From NCBI GenBank assembly GCA_022447335.1, contig JAKVCF010000087.1, positions 1-9,795 of the forward strand: DNA of 9,795 nucleotides, given 5' to 3'. The notes beneath the pieces were generated by a model, which saw only the letters and a list, made by a program, of their open reading frames with translations, ran no database searches and had not been told where the DNA came from. The DNA comes from Planctomycetota bacterium. Its GTDB lineage: Bacteria; Planctomycetota; UBA1135. This document shows positions 6,494 to 9,795 of this stretch, one piece after another (position 1 is the first letter of the stretch; the number at the start of each line of letters is the position of its first letter). The position numbers were made by a program, and so were the translations under genes.

Positions 6494-7257
6494 GCTTGAA
6501 CGGGCAGACTGTCTGCGTGACTGGTGCCAGTTCAGGTATCGGGGCTGCATGCGTCGATACTTTTGCGAATGCAGGCGCGCGGCTCCTGATCTGTGCGCGG
6601 CGCAGCGATCGCTTGCATGAGAGGGTCGCAAGTTTGTGTGAAGCAGGCATAGAAGCATATGCCTTCGAACTCGACGTCCGCGACCGAGCGGCGGTGGCGG
6701 CCTCTTTTGCAGGCTTGCCTGCCGATTGGCAGTGCATTGATATTTTGATTAACAATGCCGGACTCTCCCGCGGTCTGGAACCGCTGCAAGAGGGTTTGCT
6801 TGATGATTGGGATGAAATGCTCGAAACCAATGTGCAAGGTCTACTCTATGTTTCGCGGGCCGTGTTGCCGGGTATGGTCGAGCGTGGTTCCGGTCATCTG
6901 ATCAATATCGGATCTATCGCTGGCCGCGAGGTCTATCCGAATGGTGCCGTTTACTGCGCGAGTAAGCACGCGGTGGGGGCAATCACTCAGGGCATGCGCC
7001 TTGATCTGAGTGGGACTGGTGTCAAGGTTTCGATCCTCGACCCAGGTCTGGTCAACACTGAGTTTTCTAAGGTGCGTTTCCATGGCGATCAGGATCGCGC
7101 TGACAAGACTTACCTTGGCATGACTCCGCTCGGCGGGGTCGACGTAGCCTCGGCGGTGCGCTGGGTGGCCGAGCAGCCTGCTCATGTGAATGTGGCCGAG
7201 GTCCTGCTGTTCCCAAGCGATCAGGCAAGTGCCACTGTGGTACATCGGCGCAGCTAG
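6490..7257 (+). CDS. YdfG-like short-chain dehydrogenase (NADP-dependent 3-hydroxy acid dehydrogenase type)
   Basis: This is a classical short-chain dehydrogenase/reductase of 255 residues. It has the Rossmann cofactor loop TGASSGIG (11-18), Arg residues after beta-2 (CARR, 35-38) that favour NADP, DV at 62-63, NNAG (88-91), Asn114, and the catalytic Ser142 with Y155-C-A-S-K159. Beyond the generic motifs it resembles E. coli YdfG: VSRAVLPGMVERGSGHLINIG, DPGLVNTEFSKVRFHGD and WVAEQPAHVNV closely follow the corresponding YdfG segments. YdfG oxidises 3-hydroxy acids including serine and allo-threonine and reduces malonic semialdehyde; the exact substrate here cannot be read from sequence. The ATG shares ATGA with the thrS stop, implying translational coupling, and no independent Shine-Dalgarno is near. 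The next gene starts nine bases after the stop. Confidence 0.9.
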   Translation: MSLNGQTVCVTGASSGIGAACVDTFANAGARLLICARRSDRLHERVASLCEAGIEAYAFELDVRDRAAVAASFAGLPADWQCIDILINNAGLSRGLEPLQEGLLDDWDEMLETNVQGLLYVSRAVLPGMVERGSGHLINIGSIAGREVYPNGAVYCASKHAVGAITQGMRLDLSGTGVKVSILDPGLVNTEFSKVRFHGDQDRADKTYLGMTPLGGVDVASAVRWVAEQPAHVNVAEVLLFPSDQASATVVHRRS

Positions 7258-7266
7258 ACTGCCGCG

Positions 7267-7743
7267 ATGGACCAACCCGTACCCACTGTTGAGTGGATTC
7301 ACGTTTGTGACAACGCCTTTCGCGATGAGCAGGGCAAGATGTGCCTGGTCGGTATGTTCGACTCACTCTATTCACAGCAGGCACCTGGTCGTCTGCCGAT
7401 CTTCTCGGTTGCGATTGGCGTGACTGGTGGACAGGGCCAATATGACCTCGGTATCCAAGTCGTGACTCCAGAGGGTAAGGAGATCAATATGAAGATGCCA
7501 CCGGTCGAGCTGCCCGAACCCAGTGTCAAGGCCCGTGCCGCAGTGCGCATCAACAGCTTTCCTTTCGAGGAGTTTGGCACGTATACCTTTCGAGTGTTGC
7601 TAGGTGATAGGCCGGTAGCTTTCCCAAATCACACCCTGGCGCACTTGCAAGTACAGCCGCCTGAGGGTTCGCAGTCCGGTTCGGCTGCTGAGCCACAGGG
7701 GCTTGGTGGACCCGGCATGCCGCCGCCTCCGGATTTCCGCTAA
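7267..7743 (+). CDS. DUF6941-like protein of unknown function
   Basis: This is a 158-residue, probably cytoplasmic protein with no signal peptide or membrane segment. The opening pattern is PTVEWIHVCDNAFRDEQGK, then LVGMFDSLYSQQAPGRLPIFSVAIGV, an alternating-hydrophobic stretch (QYDLGIQVVTPEGKE), and FEEFGTYTFRVLLGDRPVA. It matches my memory of the DUF6941 family, in which a 'not-yet-described data/cargo' type statement (GK-x-x-x-x-G-x-FD) is followed by a beta-sandwich-like core. No function is established that I can name. The last 30 residues are Gly/Pro/Ser-rich low complexity (LGGPGMPPPPDFR) and probably disordered. No catalytic motif is visible. It sits nine bases after the dehydrogenase gene and two before the M20 gene, with no clear Shine-Dalgarno, so it is probably cotranslated. 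The gene itself is secure; the family name is from recall only. Confidence 0.72.
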   Translation: MDQPVPTVEWIHVCDNAFRDEQGKMCLVGMFDSLYSQQAPGRLPIFSVAIGVTGGQGQYDLGIQVVTPEGKEINMKMPPVELPEPSVKARAAVRINSFPFEEFGTYTFRVLLGDRPVAFPNHTLAHLQVQPPEGSQSGSAAEPQGLGGPGMPPPPDFR

Positions 7744-7745
7744 GC

Positions 7746-8858
7746 ATGCAGTTCGACCGCATGCGTCAGTGGACGCGCGATCTGATCGCGATCGATTCCG
7801 TTACCGGGCGAGAGGCGGATTTAGCCTCCTACTTAGTGCGTCAGCTCCCAGCGCGCGGCTGGACGATCAGCGAGCTTCCGGTTGCGGGTTCGCGTCGCAA
7901 TCTGCTTGCTAGTTTTGATACCAGTCAGCCGCGGATCTGCTTCAACACACACCTCGACACCGTGCCTGAGGCTTATGGCCCGCACGAGGACACGGAGCGG
8001 CTTTATGGCCGTGGGGCCTGTGATACTAAGGGTATTTTGGCTGCCATGTTGGAGGCGCTTGAGGATGCGCGTACCGATGGAGTCGAAGGGCTTGGATTAT
8101 TGTTGGTTGTCGGTGAGGAAACCGATCACGTCGGTGCGATTGCGGCGGGTGACCAGATGCTCGAACCAGAAGTGCTCGTCGTCGGCGAGCCGACTGAGAA
8201 CAAGTTTCTGCGCGCGCAAAAGGGTTTGCTGACAGCACGCCTTTCGGCCGGCGGTGTTGAAGGGCATAGTGGCTACCCCGAGGTTTGTGACTCGGCAGTT
8301 GATCGACTCTTGCCCGCGCTTGAAGTGCTGCGCGCTGCCGATTGGTTGCGCGGGCACTCGGACGAAGGTACTACTCTCAATATTTCGCTGCTGTCCGGGG
8401 GGGAGGCCCTCAATAAAGTGCCGGGCCTGGCCAGTGCTAGCTTGATGTATCGATTGACTGAGCCAGTCAGTGTGATCATGGCTCGGGTAGAGGAATTGCT
8501 GGCGCCCTTTGAGGTCCGCGTGCAGGACAACGAGGTGGATGCTCCTGGTCTGGCCGACCCCGGCCAGCTCGTACTCGACTGGCACCGCGCCGCCGTGAGC
8601 GATCCCGTCGACCCGATTGACGTACTGCCAGGCCATCCCTGCGGGGTGGCGGCTTTCGGTACCGACTTGCCTTACTTTGGTTGGCAGCCGCGGGCGCGTT
8701 ATTTGGTTGGCCCTGGCAGTATTCTGCAGGCGCACAAAGACCCGGTCGGTGGCGACCGCATGCGTGGCGAGTGGATCGACAAGAATGCTCAGGAGGACGG
8801 CGCGCGGCTCTATCGTGAGCTGATCCGGCGCGTTGCGGCGGACCCTGTCATCTCATGA
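7746..8858 (+). CDS. M20 family metallopeptidase, acetylornithine deacetylase/DapE-like
   Basis: This is a 370-residue zinc-dependent amidohydrolase of the M20 (ArgE/DapE/CPG2) type. The metal and catalytic set is complete: H69-L-D71 (NTHLDTVP), the bridging Asp93 (GRGACDTKG), the general base Glu124 with Glu125 (VGEETDHVG), Glu148 (VVGEPTENK) and His330 (GPGSILQAHKDP). EGHSGYPE (172-179), with His174, marks the lid/dimerisation domain, followed by an NISLLSGG-type strand. The family removes acyl groups from amino acids, such as N-acetylornithine in arginine synthesis or N-succinyl-diaminopimelate in lysine and wall synthesis, or cleaves dipeptides. VGEPTENKFLRAQKGLL resembles ArgE-type proteins slightly more than DapE, but neither substrate can be assigned. 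No other arginine or lysine gene is in the window. It starts two bases after the previous stop and ends in an ATGA overlap with the next gene. Confidence 0.9.
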   Translation: MQFDRMRQWTRDLIAIDSVTGREADLASYLVRQLPARGWTISELPVAGSRRNLLASFDTSQPRICFNTHLDTVPEAYGPHEDTERLYGRGACDTKGILAAMLEALEDARTDGVEGLGLLLVVGEETDHVGAIAAGDQMLEPEVLVVGEPTENKFLRAQKGLLTARLSAGGVEGHSGYPEVCDSAVDRLLPALEVLRAADWLRGHSDEGTTLNISLLSGGEALNKVPGLASASLMYRLTEPVSVIMARVEELLAPFEVRVQDNEVDAPGLADPGQLVLDWHRAAVSDPVDPIDVLPGHPCGVAAFGTDLPYFGWQPRARYLVGPGSILQAHKDPVGGDRMRGEWIDKNAQEDGARLYRELIRRVAADPVIS

Positions 8859-9795
8859 TCGGTTTCTCCCTTGCAGCTCTAACGAACCTGGTCTCGACGC
8901 TTCCCCAGAGGGAAACCGTTGAAGAGATCACGCCTTTCACGCAGACCCCAATGGGGGCCCTGACGATTTTGCTCGGTTTGCTCGCGGCGCTGTTCGCGAT
9001 GAACTCGCACGCTTCGACGAAGAAGATCTTCAAGTATGTTCCACTGCTGGTCTTCTGCTATTTCGTGCCGACTTTATTGTCGAACACAGGTGTGATCCCG
9101 CAAGATGGAAAGTTTCCGCTCTATAGCTTCGTCAAGAGCTACTTACTGCCAGCGAGTCTAGTTCTGTTGACACTCTCGGTCGACATCAAGGCCATCTTCG
9201 GCCTGGGTCGAAATGCCGTCTTCCTCTTCCTGGGGGCAACGGCGACCATTGTGCTCGGTGGTCCGTTGGCCTATTTCTTGGTCGTCGGCGGAGGCAACCT
9301 GATGGGCTTTGAGCTCGTGCCGGAGTCGCTGGGCGACCAGGCTTGGAAGGGGCTTGGGGCTCTGGCCGGATCGTGGATTGGCGGTGGAGCCAACTTTGTC
9401 GCGATCGGTGAGTCTACGGGTGCGACCGACTCCACGATGGCCTTGATGGTGGTGGTCGACGTTGCCGTCGCCAACGTCTGGATGGCCTTTCTGCTTCTCT
9501 TTGCAGGTCGTGAAAAAGAGATGGATGCAGCGGTCGGCGCAGATCGCGGGAGCCTGGAAGTCGTACGCAAGCAAGTTGCGGACTATCAAGAGCAGGTGTC
9601 CAGGCCAACCAACCTGCCTGCCTTGCTGACCATGCTGGCGATAGCGCTGGGCGCTTCGGCACTGGCTAACTGGATCGTCTTTGAGGCCGAGCTCCTGCCT
9701 GACGTCGGTGAGATCGTGAAGGGCTTCACTTGGGTCGTGATTCTGGTGACCTTGGTGGGATTGGGTTTAAGCTTTACGCCCTTTCGGAACTTGGA
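8855..9795 (+). CDS. DUF819 family integral membrane protein, 3'-truncated
   Basis: The frame is open from ATG 8855 to the right edge, giving 313 visible codons without a stop; the C-terminus is outside the window. It is strongly hydrophobic, with helices at about residues 36-50 (LTILLGLLAALFAMN), 59-68, 93-105, 112-130, 160-185, 195-212, 250-270 and 288-303. The segment SYLLPASLVLLTLSVDIKAI and the glycine-rich ALAGSWIGGGANFVAIGE (about 167-184), followed by DSTMALMVVVDVAVANVWMAF, are the recognisable DUF819 signature. The family is a multi-pass inner-membrane protein with transporter-like topology and no established substrate. A charged cytoplasmic or periplasmic loop lies at about residues 214-246. 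ATG 8855 overlaps the M20 stop as ATGA; ATG 8951 (residue 33) is a possible alternative start. Confidence 0.85.
   Translation, partial: MIGFSLAALTNLVSTLPQRETVEEITPFTQTPMGALTILLGLLAALFAMNSHASTKKIFKYVPLLVFCYFVPTLLSNTGVIPQDGKFPLYSFVKSYLLPASLVLLTLSVDIKAIFGLGRNAVFLFLGATATIVLGGPLAYFLVVGGGNLMGFELVPESLGDQAWKGLGALAGSWIGGGANFVAIGESTGATDSTMALMVVVDVAVANVWMAFLLLFAGREKEMDAAVGADRGSLEVVRKQVADYQEQVSRPTNLPALLTMLAIALGASALANWIVFEAELLPDVGEIVKGFTWVVILVTLVGLGLSFTPFRNL

Noticed and set aside
8550..8567. A 7-bp hairpin (CTGGCCG/CGGCCAG, loop ACCC) in the M20 gene as a regulatory element
   Set aside because: It is short, GC-rich and internal to coding sequence, of a kind common by chance at this base composition.
8097..8735. 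A 212-codon minus-strand open frame opposite the M20 gene
   Set aside because: It mirrors the codon pattern of the M20 gene, whose metal ligands are all present on the plus strand; there is no independent support.

Overview
The window is a densely packed, moderately GC-rich bacterial chromosomal segment. It holds ten protein genes, all on the + strand, and nothing of RNA-gene, mobile-element or CRISPR character. The first gene (ftsW) is cut by the left edge and the last (a DUF819 membrane protein) by the right edge. Every junction is either an overlap or a gap of at most 46 bases. No stretch longer than that lacks a gene, and there is no convincing promoter or U-tract terminator. The simplest reading is one long polycistronic unit, or two joined at the murB/thrS gap.

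Bases 1-4683 are a division/cell-wall (dcw) block in the order ftsW, LysM protein, murG, murC, murB. It supplies a septal glycan polymerase (FtsW), a membrane-anchored protein with two peptidoglycan-binding LysM domains, the lipid II synthase MurG, and the cytosolic precursor enzymes MurC and MurB. The ddl-ftsQ-ftsA-ftsZ genes that often follow murB or murC in such clusters are absent.

Bases 4684-6493 carry a TGS-less threonyl-tRNA synthetase. The 46-base gap in front of it is the only real intergenic space. It can fold into a 5-bp stem with a 7-nt loop that has the geometry of a tRNA anticodon arm and places GGU, a threonine anticodon, at the anticodon position. This could be an autoregulatory operator and is the most interesting signal here, but it remains a hypothesis.

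Bases 6490-9795 hold a YdfG-like short-chain dehydrogenase overlapping thrS by ATGA, a small DUF6941-like protein of unknown function, an M20 peptidase/deacetylase of the ArgE/DapE type, and the DUF819 membrane protein, which overlaps the M20 gene by ATGA. These look like a tightly coupled accessory or metabolic tail.

The organism is a Gram-negative-type bacterium. The dcw block ending at murB without ftsQAZ, the divergent MurC and MurG motifs and the DUF6941-like and DUF819 genes together suggest Planctomycetota or a related PVC lineage. That assignment is inference (about 0.5 confidence), since no taxonomic marker search could be run.
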